NCBI RefSeq assembly: GCF_019904255.1
Contig: NZ_CP063203.1
Coordinates: 1,488,001-1,552,000, forward strand
Source: Marixanthomonas sp. SCSIO 43207
GTDB taxonomy: Bacteria > Bacteroidota > Bacteroidia > Flavobacteriales > Flavobacteriaceae
Reading direction: 5' to 3'
Length of the DNA: 64,000 nt
This document shows, in pieces, positions 1-8,574 of the stretch. The translations under genes and the position numbers were made by a program. How positions within the stretch are numbered: the first letter of the stretch is position 1; the number at the start of each line of letters is the position of its first letter. The notes under the pieces were generated by a model. That model was not told the origin of the DNA. It made no database searches and worked only from the letters and a program-made list of their open reading frames with translations.

Positions 1-113
1 ATATTGTAGTTGATAAAGAAGATGTACTGTTGATCTACCCAAAAGAAAAAGAACAACATATAAAAAAATTACTGTCTGAGGTTAATGAAAACTTTGGAGA
101 AAAATATACCTAA
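1..113 (+). CDS. Mannose-1-phosphate guanylyltransferase, C-terminal end (partial)
   Basis: The window opens inside a reading frame whose codons start at base 3 and which ends in TAA at 111-113. The 36 visible residues contain a DKEDVLLIYPKE segment followed by a basic/acidic tail. This resembles the C-terminus of flavobacterial GDP-mannose pyrophosphorylases (ManC type), where a DxxDxLLV strand precedes a short helix; that is from memory of the family. The enzyme would make GDP-mannose for surface polysaccharides. The stop codon directly abuts the next start codon (TAAATG), so the two genes are probably co-transcribed. Too little is visible for certainty. Confidence 0.5.
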   Translation, partial: IVVDKEDVLLIYPKEKEQHIKKLLSEVNENFGEKYT

Positions 114-1550
114 ATGAGCGAAAATCAAGATACTAATAACGTTCACGCTACCCCAAATGATCAAGAGTTTGAGCAAGTAAAACTAACAACTTGGGAAAGC
201 TTAAAGAAGTTTTTTAAAGAACTTTTTGATATTCGGTCAGATAGTGATCGAGATGCTACTATTGAAGCTGTTAAAAAAGATATTCCTTTTAAGGGACACA
301 CTGCGTGGATTTTGATTTTTTCCATTTTTGTAGCCTCTATTGGTTTAAATGTTAGTAGCACAGCAGTTGTAATTGGAGCGATGTTAATTTCACCATTAAT
401 GGGGCCTATTGTCGGGATAGGGCTATCTGTTGCAATTAATGATGTAGAAACGCTAAGACGTTCTTTAATAAACCTTGGTATAATGGTTTTTTTAAGTGTT
501 ATTACAGCGTTTTTATACTTTAAACTCTCTCCTTTAACAGAAGAAACCCCCGAATTATTAGCAAGAACGTATCCTACAATTTTGGATGTACTGGTTGCTA
601 TTTTTGGCGGTCTTGGCTTAATCGTGGCCAAAACAAAAAGCGGAACCATTGCAAGTGTAATATTTGGTGTAGCTATTGCAACTGCACTTATGCCTCCATT
701 ATGTACAGTAGGATACGGTCTGGCAATTGGTAATTTTTCATATGCAGGAGGAGCTTTATACCTCTTCTCAATTAACGCAGTATTTATTGCACTTTCTACT
801 TTTATTGTTTCAAAACTATTGCGTTTTCCACTAGTGAGATACGCAAACTCAAAAAGAAGAAAGCGTATTGCTCAAATTGCATCATTAATTGCCTTAATTG
901 TAATGGTACCTAGTGTAATTTTATTTGTAAAATTACTAGATCAACAGTTATTTGAAAATAAAACAAAAGAGTTTGTAAAAGATACCATTACTTATGAAGG
1001 AGCAGAGGTAGTGAAGTTTACTCAAGACTACACAACCAAAGATATTGAAGTGTATCTTATAGGTAGGCCTGTACCACAACCAACAATCAATAACTGGCTT
1101 TCAGAAATGGAAAAAGTAGAAATGCTACAAGATGCCAACCTACGTATTTATCAAGGAACAGATCAAAGTGGTGAACTAGCAGAAAAACTTTCTAGTGACG
1201 TAAAAGCCGGAATTCTTGAAGATTTATATGTCAAGAATGAACAGATGATTAAGGACAAAAACAGTAGAATTGATTTTCTTGAAAATGAAATTGCAAAGCT
1301 TCGAGTAAAAGATATTCCTTTTGATGATTTAAGCAAAGAGGTTAAAGCTATTTATAAAGAAATGGAACAATTTTCATTTTCTAGTAGAATCACTACCAAC
1401 TTTGCAAAAACCGATACGTTGCCTGTTATTTATGTTTCTTGGGAAAAAAGTTTGTCTTCCAAAGAAAGACAGCAAAAGAATGAAGCGTTGCGTAATTGGT
1501 TAAAAATTAAACTTAAAGTTGATACTTTACTAGTTCAACAAACTCCATAA
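114..1550 (+). CDS. DUF389 (TIGR00341-like) integral membrane protein
   Basis: 478 residues. About 60 soluble N-terminal residues precede a hydrophobic DUF389 domain at roughly 60-275 with about six membrane segments, including the Gly/Ser-rich family signature SSTAVVIGAMLISPLMGP near residue 80. A basic stretch (SKRRKRIAQ) follows, then one more hydrophobic segment near 265-280 and a soluble C-terminal domain of about 200 residues with a predicted coiled coil near 380-400. The molecular function of DUF389 is not established; it is a conserved inner-membrane family. The gene starts immediately after the upstream stop codon and ends at a strong bidirectional terminator. Confidence 0.9.
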   Translation: MSENQDTNNVHATPNDQEFEQVKLTTWESLKKFFKELFDIRSDSDRDATIEAVKKDIPFKGHTAWILIFSIFVASIGLNVSSTAVVIGAMLISPLMGPIVGIGLSVAINDVETLRRSLINLGIMVFLSVITAFLYFKLSPLTEETPELLARTYPTILDVLVAIFGGLGLIVAKTKSGTIASVIFGVAIATALMPPLCTVGYGLAIGNFSYAGGALYLFSINAVFIALSTFIVSKLLRFPLVRYANSKRRKRIAQIASLIALIVMVPSVILFVKLLDQQLFENKTKEFVKDTITYEGAEVVKFTQDYTTKDIEVYLIGRPVPQPTINNWLSEMEKVEMLQDANLRIYQGTDQSGELAEKLSSDVKAGILEDLYVKNEQMIKDKNSRIDFLENEIAKLRVKDIPFDDLSKEVKAIYKEMEQFSFSSRITTNFAKTDTLPVIYVSWEKSLSSKERQQKNEALRNWLKIKLKVDTLLVQQTP

Positions 1551-1553
1551 AAA

Positions 1554-1583
1554 AAAGCGTTCGCAATGCATTGCGAACGCTTT
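1554..1583. terminator. Bidirectional intrinsic terminator (perfect 30-bp palindrome)
   Basis: Fifteen bases at 1554-1568 are followed directly by their exact reverse complement at 1569-1583, flanked by A runs on the left and short A/T tracts on the right. It lies between two convergent genes that stop at 1550 and 1603, so it can terminate transcription from both sides. Confidence 0.85.
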
Positions 1584-1602
1584 AAAAACTTCTTATTAAA
1601 TG

Positions 1603-3219
1603 TTATTTCTTTATAAACTTATAGCTAAGTTTCTGTTGGTCTACTTCTAGTTGTACAAAGTAAACACCACTCTGTAATGACTCAATATTTAAGGTATTTT
1701 CTGAAGAAATAGTTTGCTTCATAATTACTTTTCCTGAAATATCTACAATTTGAACCGGCGTGTCTCTAAGTATTTCTTGTGAAAAATGAATGACTGATGA
1801 AGCAGGGTTTGGGTACAACTTTATAAAGTCTGTACTATTTTCATTTATAGAAAGCTCTGCGCCTTCTTCTATTTCATGTAGGGTGTTAATGTCTGGGTTT
1901 ATAATCTCATCAACAGTTCCTGAAGGCCAAGTAATGGTCATTTTGTCAATTTGAGTGCTGCTGCCTATCCCAAAATGAGCGGTAAGGCTATTCATATGGC
2001 TAAAACCTTGTCCAGAACGTACTTCGCGCATTTGTTTACCCCAATCACCATAGATGTCTATACGGGCTCCAATTCCGTTACTATTACTTTCGGTTCCTTT
2101 TAAAATTACTTTTACCCAGTTGTTGTTGCTGGTTCCTTGATTTATCCAAAGGTCACCATCATTCACAACGTCTAAAAACCCATCATTATTCATATCTGCT
2201 ATGGCTCCTTCATCAAAAGGAAGGTCCATACCGGTAAATGTCATATCACCATTATTTATATATAACTCTTTTGACATTTCAGAAAAAATATCTACAAAAC
2301 CATCGTTGTTAAAGTCTGCAGCTTGATTTTCCCAAGCTCCAAGGTCTGTAGGGTTGATACCTGAAGTTTCAATCACATCTGTGAAGTTTCCGTTGCCGTC
2401 ATTAACCATAAGACGGTTTTGGAAATCGTGATTTACGATAAAAGCGTCAAAATCTCCATCGTTATCAAAATCTTCAAAAACAGTTGCCCAAGATTGAGCG
2501 TTGTCTTTCATACCTATAGCTTCGGCGTTTTCTGTGAAAGTTCCGTCGCCGTTATTGGTATACATCGCATTGTCGCGTTCTGGATCACCGGGAGTAGAAC
2601 CACCGCGACACTTTGTTAAATACATATCTGTATCACCGTCATTATCATAATCAACCCAAATAGCTGCGTAGTTACCGGGTAAATCTATGGTTTCAATTAG
2701 GGTTTGATCTAAAGTCATATTACCATTTCCGTCATTTCTGTAGGGATGACTTAAATCTACATCGTGACACACAAATGAATCTAGATCTCCATCATTATCG
2801 ATGTCTGCAAGTGTAGATCTTTGTGAGAAAATATATTCATTGTGTGAGTCGTCTTCGGTATAAAGGGTTCCGTCTTCATTTGCCATTACAAATGAAACTC
2901 TTGAGTTATTGCCTAAAACCAAATCATTAAAGCCGTTTCCGTCTAGGTCGCCTGCTGCTATACTCCAGTCTGGAACGTTTTCAATAGGCATACTGTACAT
3001 TACAGATTCAAATGTTCCATCAGGCTGTTGGTAGTCAATACCTATTCCATTTCCTGAAACACGCACATAATCATCTAGGTTGTCACCATTCATATCTACG
3101 GCACACTCTGAACTGTCAAAAAAATCACCAATTAAGTCTGATTGGTTTACAAATGTTACTTGTGAGAACAAGGTTAAGCTACATAGAAATGCTATACTGC
3201 TTAGTGTAATTTTTTTCAT
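1603..3219 (-). CDS. Secreted FG-GAP/VCBS repeat protein with ASPIC/UnbV domain and T9SS sorting domain (CRTAC1-like)
   Basis: 538 residues. A signal peptide covers about residues 1-19 and ends in LFSQ. Residues ~25-365 hold at least six calcium-loop-like FG-GAP repeats (DLDGNGFND, DIDNDGDLD, DYDNDGDTD, DFDNDGDFD, DFNNDGFVD, DMNNDGFLD), expected to fold as a beta-propeller. An ASPIC/UnbV region follows at about 375-435 (SNGIGARIDIYG, WPSGTVDEI). The last ~75 residues are a type A T9SS sorting domain (LYPNPASS, DISGKV, SGVYFVQL). The protein is therefore probably exported and anchored or released by type IX secretion. Its ligand is unknown. It is monocistronic and faces the DUF389 gene. Confidence 0.88.
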   Translation of the reverse strand: MKKITLSSIAFLCSLTLFSQVTFVNQSDLIGDFFDSSECAVDMNGDNLDDYVRVSGNGIGIDYQQPDGTFESVMYSMPIENVPDWSIAAGDLDGNGFNDLVLGNNSRVSFVMANEDGTLYTEDDSHNEYIFSQRSTLADIDNDGDLDSFVCHDVDLSHPYRNDGNGNMTLDQTLIETIDLPGNYAAIWVDYDNDGDTDMYLTKCRGGSTPGDPERDNAMYTNNGDGTFTENAEAIGMKDNAQSWATVFEDFDNDGDFDAFIVNHDFQNRLMVNDGNGNFTDVIETSGINPTDLGAWENQAADFNNDGFVDIFSEMSKELYINNGDMTFTGMDLPFDEGAIADMNNDGFLDVVNDGDLWINQGTSNNNWVKVILKGTESNSNGIGARIDIYGDWGKQMREVRSGQGFSHMNSLTAHFGIGSSTQIDKMTITWPSGTVDEIINPDINTLHEIEEGAELSINENSTDFIKLYPNPASSVIHFSQEILRDTPVQIVDISGKVIMKQTISSENTLNIESLQSGVYFVQLEVDQQKLSYKFIKK

Positions 3220-3291
3220 AATGAATTTAAAATGAAGATTAAAGACACTAAAAGTATATAAAAATATTGATTTGTTACCTATAAGAATTAA

Positions 3292-4056
3292 TTATTGTTC
3301 TTTTATTTGAACATCTCTAATTTTTTTAAACAAATCTGAAGAATAGACAAAATTTGTCACGTCTTCGTTATCGGTTTTGAAGATTTCTTGATTGGTACCT
3401 TGCCAAACTAGTTTCCCGTTTTTCAATAACACAACTTTTTCTCCTATTTCCATAACTGAATTCATATCATGAGTAACTACCACTGTTGTAATATCATACT
3501 CGTGTGTAAGCTCTTGAATTAAGTTGTCAATTAAAGTTGCTGTTTTAGGGTCTAGGCCTGAGTTAGGCTCATCACAAAAAAGGTATTTTGGTCTGTTTAC
3601 AATTGCTCGAGCAATAGAAACTCGTTTTTGCATACCACCCGATATTTCTGAAGGATATTTTTTATTTACATTATCAAGGTTTACACGCGAGAGTACTTCG
3701 TTAACTCGCTCAAGCATTTCACTTTTTTTCTGCTTGGTAAACATACGTAGAGGAAACATCACATTTTCTTCAATATTCATAGAGTCAAACAAAGCACCTC
3801 CTTGAAATAACATGCCTATATCTTCTCTTAGCTCTCTTTGTTTTTCGTCATCCATATCTTGAATGGCTTCTTCTTCATAATAAATACGGCCTTTTTCAGG
3901 TTTAAAGAGACCCAAAAGACATTTAAGCATAACTGTTTTTCCACTACCACTTTGACCAATAATAAGATTGGTTTTTCCTTTATCAAATGTTGTGGAAATT
4001 CCTTTTAAAATTTCTTCGTCACCAAAGCTTTTATGGATGTCTTCAACTTTTATCAT
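3292..4056 (-). CDS. ABC transporter ATP-binding protein, MlaF-type
   Basis: 254 residues from the ATG at 4056. The frame is open further upstream to 4116, but that extension lies inside the preceding gene and lacks ABC homology, while MIKVEDIHKSF is a typical ABC start. Walker A is GQSGSGKT (residues 34-41), the signature is SGGMQKR, and Walker B is LFCDEPNSGLDP followed by a switch His in VVTHD. The family energises MlaE-type permeases that move phospholipids or other hydrophobic compounds between the membranes of diderm bacteria. The start codon overlaps the permease stop by one base (TAATG), implying translational coupling. Confidence 0.9.
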   Translation of the reverse strand: MIKVEDIHKSFGDEEILKGISTTFDKGKTNLIIGQSGSGKTVMLKCLLGLFKPEKGRIYYEEEAIQDMDDEKQRELREDIGMLFQGGALFDSMNIEENVMFPLRMFTKQKKSEMLERVNEVLSRVNLDNVNKKYPSEISGGMQKRVSIARAIVNRPKYLFCDEPNSGLDPKTATLIDNLIQELTHEYDITTVVVTHDMNSVMEIGEKVVLLKNGKLVWQGTNQEIFKTDNEDVTNFVYSSDLFKKIRDVQIKEQ

Positions 4057-4793
4057 TAGCTTAAAAGGAGTTGAGTTATTACGTAATTTGCCAAAATAAT
4101 TAATACACTCGTCCATACAAACGAATTGGTACTGGCTTTACCCACTTCAAGCGCACCGCCTTTCATATAATAACCTTGCCAAGAAGGAACAGTTGCTAGA
4201 ATAAATGCAAATACAAAGGTTTTAAAGAAAGCATAAAACAAATGATAGGGTATAAAACTATCTTGTAGACCTTCAATAAATGCTGTAGAAGATGTAAACC
4301 CTCCATAAACTCCTGCTAGCCAACCTCCAAATATGCCTAAAAACATAGATATAGCTATTACAAAAGGATAAAATAGCAGGGCAATTATCTTCGGAAATAC
4401 TAAGTAGTTTAATGAATTTATACCCATTACTTCTAGCGCGTCAATTTGTTCAGTAACACGCATAGAGCCAATACTAGATGTGATAAATGAACCTACCTTA
4501 CCAGCCATAATGATTGAAATAAACGTAGGAGCAAATTCTAATATTACAGATTGTCTAGTGGCAAACCCTATCAAAGACTCAGGTATAAGCGGGTTGTCCA
4601 TATTTAGGGCGGTTTGTATAGCTACCACACCACCCACAAAAAATGAAATAAATGAAACTATCCCAAGTGAGTTGATAATTAAATCATCAATCTCTTTAAA
4701 AATAAGTTCTCGTAGCACAGACCTTTTGGTAAAGCTGCCAAAAACTTTTTTTATCATTACAAAATAGGAACCAATATCTCGAAGGTACTTCAT
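4056..4793 (-). CDS. MlaE-family ABC transporter permease
   Basis: 245 residues with about five or six hydrophobic segments. The MlaE/YrbE hallmarks are visible: a central segment resembling GxVxSxIxxxLGxMRVTEQIDALEVMGI (seen here as SIGSMRVTEQIDALEVMGI, about residues 118-136) followed by YLVFPKI. It pairs with the ATPase directly downstream, overlapping by one base. Known partners in other bacteria include a periplasmic MCE protein (MlaD); none is encoded beside this pair, so it must be elsewhere or absent. Substrate cannot be deduced; lipid transport is inferred from the family. Confidence 0.9.
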   Translation of the reverse strand: MKYLRDIGSYFVMIKKVFGSFTKRSVLRELIFKEIDDLIINSLGIVSFISFFVGGVVAIQTALNMDNPLIPESLIGFATRQSVILEFAPTFISIIMAGKVGSFITSSIGSMRVTEQIDALEVMGINSLNYLVFPKIIALLFYPFVIAISMFLGIFGGWLAGVYGGFTSSTAFIEGLQDSFIPYHLFYAFFKTFVFAFILATVPSWQGYYMKGGALEVGKASTNSFVWTSVLIILANYVITQLLLS

Positions 4794-4870
4794 AAGCGAT
4801 TAAGATATTGCTAAAGTAACAAAATTCAATGACTGTTGCTTGATAAAATATAAGTAAGAATACTTAAAAT

Positions 4871-5968
4871 TTATTTTAACAGCAGTTGTTTCATTTTATG
4901 GTAAATTTCAGTGTTTTCATATATACCATTAAAAAGCTCTGCTCCAGGTCCTTTTGCAAAAACCGGAATCATGGTAGAAGAATGTCCTCCGGTTGAAAAT
5001 GAAGGTTTTATTTTGTTATAATCACCACCTTCAGAAGCTAGTGTGAATCCTCCTGTTTCATGATCTGCCGTTACAATCACTAATGTTTCTTTATTGATAT
5101 TTGCAAAATCTAATGCTATACCAATGGTTTTATCAAAGTCAATCATTTCACCAATTAAATAATCGGCTTCATTTGAGTGACCTCCCCAATCTATTTGAGA
5201 ACCTTCAACCATTAAAAAAAAGCCGTCTTGACTTTTTGCAAGTTTTTGTAGCGCTAGTTGTGTCGCCTCGGGTAAAAAGTCACCGCGACCGTCTATTTTT
5301 TTTGGCATACCGTCTTCGGCTAATAAAATAGCTTCTTTCTTTTCTGAAATTGTAGCCGGTAATTTATCTGTATAAACCTGAAATCCATTTTGTTCCAATT
5401 CACTATATAAGTTACGACCGTCTTTTCTGTTGGTAAAAAACTTTGTGCCGCCACCTGCAAAAAAGTCTACGTCACTCGTTGGCATAAACGCAGCAATATC
5501 TTCATATTGACGACGGTATTTTACATGTGAAAAAAAGCTTGCAGGAGTTGCATGTACAATTGAAGAAGTAGCAATTAACCCTGTGCTTAATCCTTTTTTT
5601 GAAACCTCTTCAAGTAAGGTAGGTACAGGAATTGTGTCTGAATTTACCCCTATAGCTCCATTATAGGTTTTTATTCCCGAAGCAAAAGCCGTAGCTCCAG
5701 CTGCCGAATCTGTAATTAAATCACTAGATGATGAGGTTTTAATCAAACCTATTGTAGAAAAACGCTCAAAATTTGATGATTCATCATTGTAAAATAAACT
5801 GGAAGAAACTTGACTCAATCCCATTCCGTCTCCAATGAGCAGAATGATATTTTTTGGTTTTTGAGAATTTGTACTAGTTGTTAGGTTGTTGTCTTTTACT
5901 TGAACTGAAACACAACTTGTAAAAATTGTAAGAAATGTTATTAAAACGACTAGGGCTGTTTTTTTCAT
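4871..5968 (-). CDS. Alkaline phosphatase family lipoprotein
   Basis: 365 residues. A lipoprotein signal ends with Cys19 (FTSC). The alkaline phosphatase core is intact: metal-binding Asp in LLIGDGMG (~47), nucleophile Ser88 in the D-S-A motif TDSAAGATA, the EGSQIDWGGHSNE metal site, and TADHETGGF. It would hydrolyse phosphate monoesters at the cell surface or in the periplasm, useful for phosphate scavenging. It is monocistronic, with a TATTTTTG -7 element at 5991-5998. The length is on the short side compared with E. coli PhoA, as is usual for this compact family. Confidence 0.9.
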   Translation of the reverse strand: MKKTALVVLITFLTIFTSCVSVQVKDNNLTTSTNSQKPKNIILLIGDGMGLSQVSSSLFYNDESSNFERFSTIGLIKTSSSSDLITDSAAGATAFASGIKTYNGAIGVNSDTIPVPTLLEEVSKKGLSTGLIATSSIVHATPASFFSHVKYRRQYEDIAAFMPTSDVDFFAGGGTKFFTNRKDGRNLYSELEQNGFQVYTDKLPATISEKKEAILLAEDGMPKKIDGRGDFLPEATQLALQKLAKSQDGFFLMVEGSQIDWGGHSNEADYLIGEMIDFDKTIGIALDFANINKETLVIVTADHETGGFTLASEGGDYNKIKPSFSTGGHSSTMIPVFAKGPGAELFNGIYENTEIYHKMKQLLLK

Positions 5969-5990
5969 TTTAAATGCTATTGTTTGGCTT

Positions 5991-5998
5991 CAAAAATA
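5991..5998 (-). promoter_or_regulatory. -7 promoter element TATTTTTG for the alkaline phosphatase gene
   Basis: The minus strand reads TATTTTTG, matching the Bacteroidota -7 consensus TAnnTTTG, 22 nt before the start codon. I see no clear TTG at the -33 position. No obvious phosphate-responsive operator could be recognised. Confidence 0.45.
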
Positions 5999-6031
5999 CA
6001 TAGAAACACAGAGCTGAAGGTTATAGAAAGG

Positions 6032-6880
6032 TTATAAAAATTTATTTTTTATCCCTTTCCAGCGGAGATTTCTTATAAAGCGTCCTTCTTTTTCTGAAAC
6101 TATAGGTTGTAGGTTTTTCTTTTTAGATTTTGTATAACCCTGTAGGCAATTAATAAAATAAGATAAATTCTTCTTTTTAACAGCAAGTTTGGCCGAAGCA
6201 ATACATGTTAATACAAAACCATACCTAAGCTTGTAAAAAGCTTCTCCTTGCTTATAGCGTGCTTTTTTTGTGTAGTTTTTTCCGGTAGGCTTTAAGTGTT
6301 TAACTCGTAGCGTTTCATCTGTGCAAACTTTCCATCCATGATATTGAGCTAGCAACTCATCAACCGTGTCCCATCCCATAGTACTTTTTAAGCCTCCAAT
6401 TTTATTAAAACATTCTTTTGTATAGGCTTTTAAAGCACCACGAACGTGATCCTTGTTTGTTAAACGCTCTAAAATCCATTCCTCCTTTTTCTGAACATAA
6501 CAAAATCCGCCTGCTATGCCACATTTAGGATTGGTCTTAAATAATGAGGCTATCTCTTCAAGGTAATTGTTGGGGAAAATTAAATCTGCGTCAAATTTGC
6601 AAATAACATCATAGTCATTATCAAGCGTTGCCAAACCTTTATTAAAAGTGTTTACAACTTTACTTCCTGGCTTATGCGTAGCTTCTGAGGTACTTTTAAT
6701 ACCTGAAACAAATGAATAGGTGCTAGAAAACGTATCAATTATTGCTTGAGTGCCATCTGTAGAATGGTCATTTACTACTACAATTTTTTTTGGAAGAAGT
6801 GTTTGTGATACCAATGATTGAAGCGTTTTTTCAAGATAAGCTTCTTCATTATGCGCCGGTATTACAATGTAGAATTTCAT
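6032..6880 (-). CDS. Glycosyltransferase family 2 protein
   Basis: 282 residues. The N-terminus is a GT-A fold of the GT2 family: YIVIPAHNEEAYLEKTLQSL, VVNDHSTDGT, and a metal-binding DxD-type motif CKFDADLIF near residue 97. The middle part has GWDTVDELLA, a typical acceptor-side motif with acidic catalytic residues. The C-terminal ~70 residues are rich in lysine and include one weakly hydrophobic stretch, suggesting peripheral membrane association. Its start codon follows the methyltransferase stop with no gap, so it is the third gene of a KAS III-methyltransferase-glycosyltransferase operon. The sugar and acceptor are unknown; a lipid or secondary metabolite acceptor would suit the neighbours. 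Confidence 0.85.
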   Translation of the reverse strand: MKFYIVIPAHNEEAYLEKTLQSLVSQTLLPKKIVVVNDHSTDGTQAIIDTFSSTYSFVSGIKSTSEATHKPGSKVVNTFNKGLATLDNDYDVICKFDADLIFPNNYLEEIASLFKTNPKCGIAGGFCYVQKKEEWILERLTNKDHVRGALKAYTKECFNKIGGLKSTMGWDTVDELLAQYHGWKVCTDETLRVKHLKPTGKNYTKKARYKQGEAFYKLRYGFVLTCIASAKLAVKKKNLSYFINCLQGYTKSKKKNLQPIVSEKEGRFIRNLRWKGIKNKFL

Positions 6881-7402
6881 CTAAGTGCGTTCTGCGTAAA
6901 TCAAGTAATACCTTGGAGTAAAACGTCTAAGCATGGGTCTTAACCCAACTTTTTTTACAGGATTGGTGAATTTAACTCGTTTTTTAATGGTCCAACCCGC
7001 TTTTTCTAAAAGCCAATCAAATTGCCAATCTTCAAACTCGTGGAAATGGCGATCACGGGTATCGGTTTTACTTTTATAAGCTGAAGCAAACCACAACTTT
7101 AACGGTACTGAAGCGACTAGCTTTTTGGCTTGAATATCTTGCAAAACATTAAAAGGCGCTACTAGATGTTCAAATATTTCAAAAGCAGTAACAACATCGT
7201 ACTTATTGGTTTTTACAGCTTCGGTTTCTAAATCTAAATCTTCACCTTGTGTGTTTGTGACGTTAAATCCTTCTTTTTTCATAATTTCAGAAAAAGGATT
7301 TGTTACGCCAAGATCTAGGATAGAATCATCTGTAGAAACTACTTCTTGTAAAAACTGTAAAGTGTGCTTGTAGCGTTTCTTCGGAAATTTCCCTTCGTAC
7401 AT
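6881..7402 (-). CDS. Class I SAM-dependent methyltransferase
   Basis: 173 residues, a minimal methyltransferase. Motif I is ILDLGVTNPFSE near residue 28 (a variant of the usual DxGxGxG), an acidic motif II-like segment GEDLDLE follows, and the EIFEHL motif near 96 corresponds to the post-II region of Methyltransf_11/23-type proteins. The C-terminus (HFHEFEDWQFDWLLEKAGW) matches the family end. It sits between a KAS III gene (6 bases upstream) and a glycosyltransferase (directly adjacent), so it probably modifies the same product. The substrate is unknown. Confidence 0.8.
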   Translation of the reverse strand: MYEGKFPKKRYKHTLQFLQEVVSTDDSILDLGVTNPFSEIMKKEGFNVTNTQGEDLDLETEAVKTNKYDVVTAFEIFEHLVAPFNVLQDIQAKKLVASVPLKLWFASAYKSKTDTRDRHFHEFEDWQFDWLLEKAGWTIKKRVKFTNPVKKVGLRPMLRRFTPRYYLIYAERT

Positions 7403-7408
7403 AAGGAA

Positions 7409-8467
7409 TTAAACTTTATAAAGAATTGCGTTGATATTCATTCCGGCACCTACACTCGCAAAAAGGATAATGTCGCCTTTTTCAAGTTTGTGATTTTTCA
7501 TACTACCATTTTTAACCAAATCAAACAATGTAGGAATGGTGGCTACACTAGAGTTACCTAGTTTGTTGATGCTCATAGGCATGATGTTTTCTGGAGGTGT
7601 TTTATCATATAAACGATAAAAGCGTTTAATAATGGCTTCGTCCATTTTTTCATTTGCTTGATGGATAAACACCATTTTAAGGTCTTCTATAGGTGTGTTG
7701 CCTTTTTCTAAACATGCTTTCATTGCTTCGGGAACATGGTTTAGTGCAAACTCATATATTTTACGACCATACATCTTTATATATCTTCTAGCATCACTCA
7801 CTTCTTGATTATTGCTTTCGCCAAAAAAGATAAAGTGTGCTTCATCAAGAGCATACGTTGCGCTACTGTGTGTGATAATGCCGCTATCTTCATTGGTTTC
7901 TTGAATAATGGTAGCACCTGCGCCGTCACTATAAATCATGGAGTCACGGTCGTGCTGGTCAACTACGCGAGAAAGTGCTTCTGCACCAATCACTAAACAG
8001 GTTTTGGCAATACCGCTTTTAATGAAAGCATTTGCTTGTATCACTCCTTCAATCCAACCGGGACAACCAAAGAGTACATCATATGCAACACACTTTGGGT
8101 TTTTAATTTTAAGAAGGTGTTTTACACGTGAGCCAATACTAGGTACTGTATCACTTTGGTGATCACCGTGTTTTACATCTCCATAATTATGTGCAACAAT
8201 AATGTAATCAAGATCTTCTTTGTCAATGTTGGCATCTGCAATTGCTTTTTCTGCTGCATAAAAAGCAATATCTGAAGTGGTAAGATTTTCTTTAATATAT
8301 CGTCTTTCTGATATACCAGTAATGGCTTCAAACTTTTTAATAATTTCAGTGTTTTCATATCCAAAACGTGAGCCATCTTCATTGTAGAAGCTATGATTTT
8401 CAAACTGATTGTTGGTTGCTATACCTTTAGGAATGTAGCTTCCAACGCCAATAATTCTTGTATTCAT
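7409..8467 (-). CDS. 3-oxoacyl-ACP synthase III family protein (KAS III/FabH-like)
   Basis: 352 residues with the full FabH-type catalytic triad: Cys135 in LFGCPGW, His269 in FIHQANEKM and Asn305 in KLGNSSVAT. The DGAGATIIQ motif near 181-189 is also typical. These enzymes condense an acyl-CoA or acyl-ACP with malonyl-ACP, or transfer acyl groups. It is about 20-30 residues longer than housekeeping FabH, with an insertion around residues 95-115, so it is probably a specialised paralogue rather than the housekeeping enzyme. It is the first gene of an operon with a methyltransferase and a glycosyltransferase. Confidence 0.85.
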   Translation of the reverse strand: MNTRIIGVGSYIPKGIATNNQFENHSFYNEDGSRFGYENTEIIKKFEAITGISERRYIKENLTTSDIAFYAAEKAIADANIDKEDLDYIIVAHNYGDVKHGDHQSDTVPSIGSRVKHLLKIKNPKCVAYDVLFGCPGWIEGVIQANAFIKSGIAKTCLVIGAEALSRVVDQHDRDSMIYSDGAGATIIQETNEDSGIITHSSATYALDEAHFIFFGESNNQEVSDARRYIKMYGRKIYEFALNHVPEAMKACLEKGNTPIEDLKMVFIHQANEKMDEAIIKRFYRLYDKTPPENIMPMSINKLGNSSVATIPTLFDLVKNGSMKNHKLEKGDIILFASVGAGMNINAILYKV

Positions 8468-8574
8468 TACGGTTTTGTTTTGGTTAAAATCACTGTAAAT
8501 AGTTAGTTAGCATTGGTTATAAAAGTATATAAAATCCTTAGCTGTTAAAGTACCAATTTTTTGTTAAACTATTA

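Noticed and set aside
161-649. 162-residue minus-strand frame inside the DUF389 gene
   Set aside because: Antisense shadow of the well-supported DUF389 gene.
4057-4116. 20-residue N-terminal extension of the MlaF-type ATPase
   Set aside because: It lies inside the permease gene; the ATG at 4056 overlaps the permease stop in a classic TAATG coupling and gives the normal ABC start.
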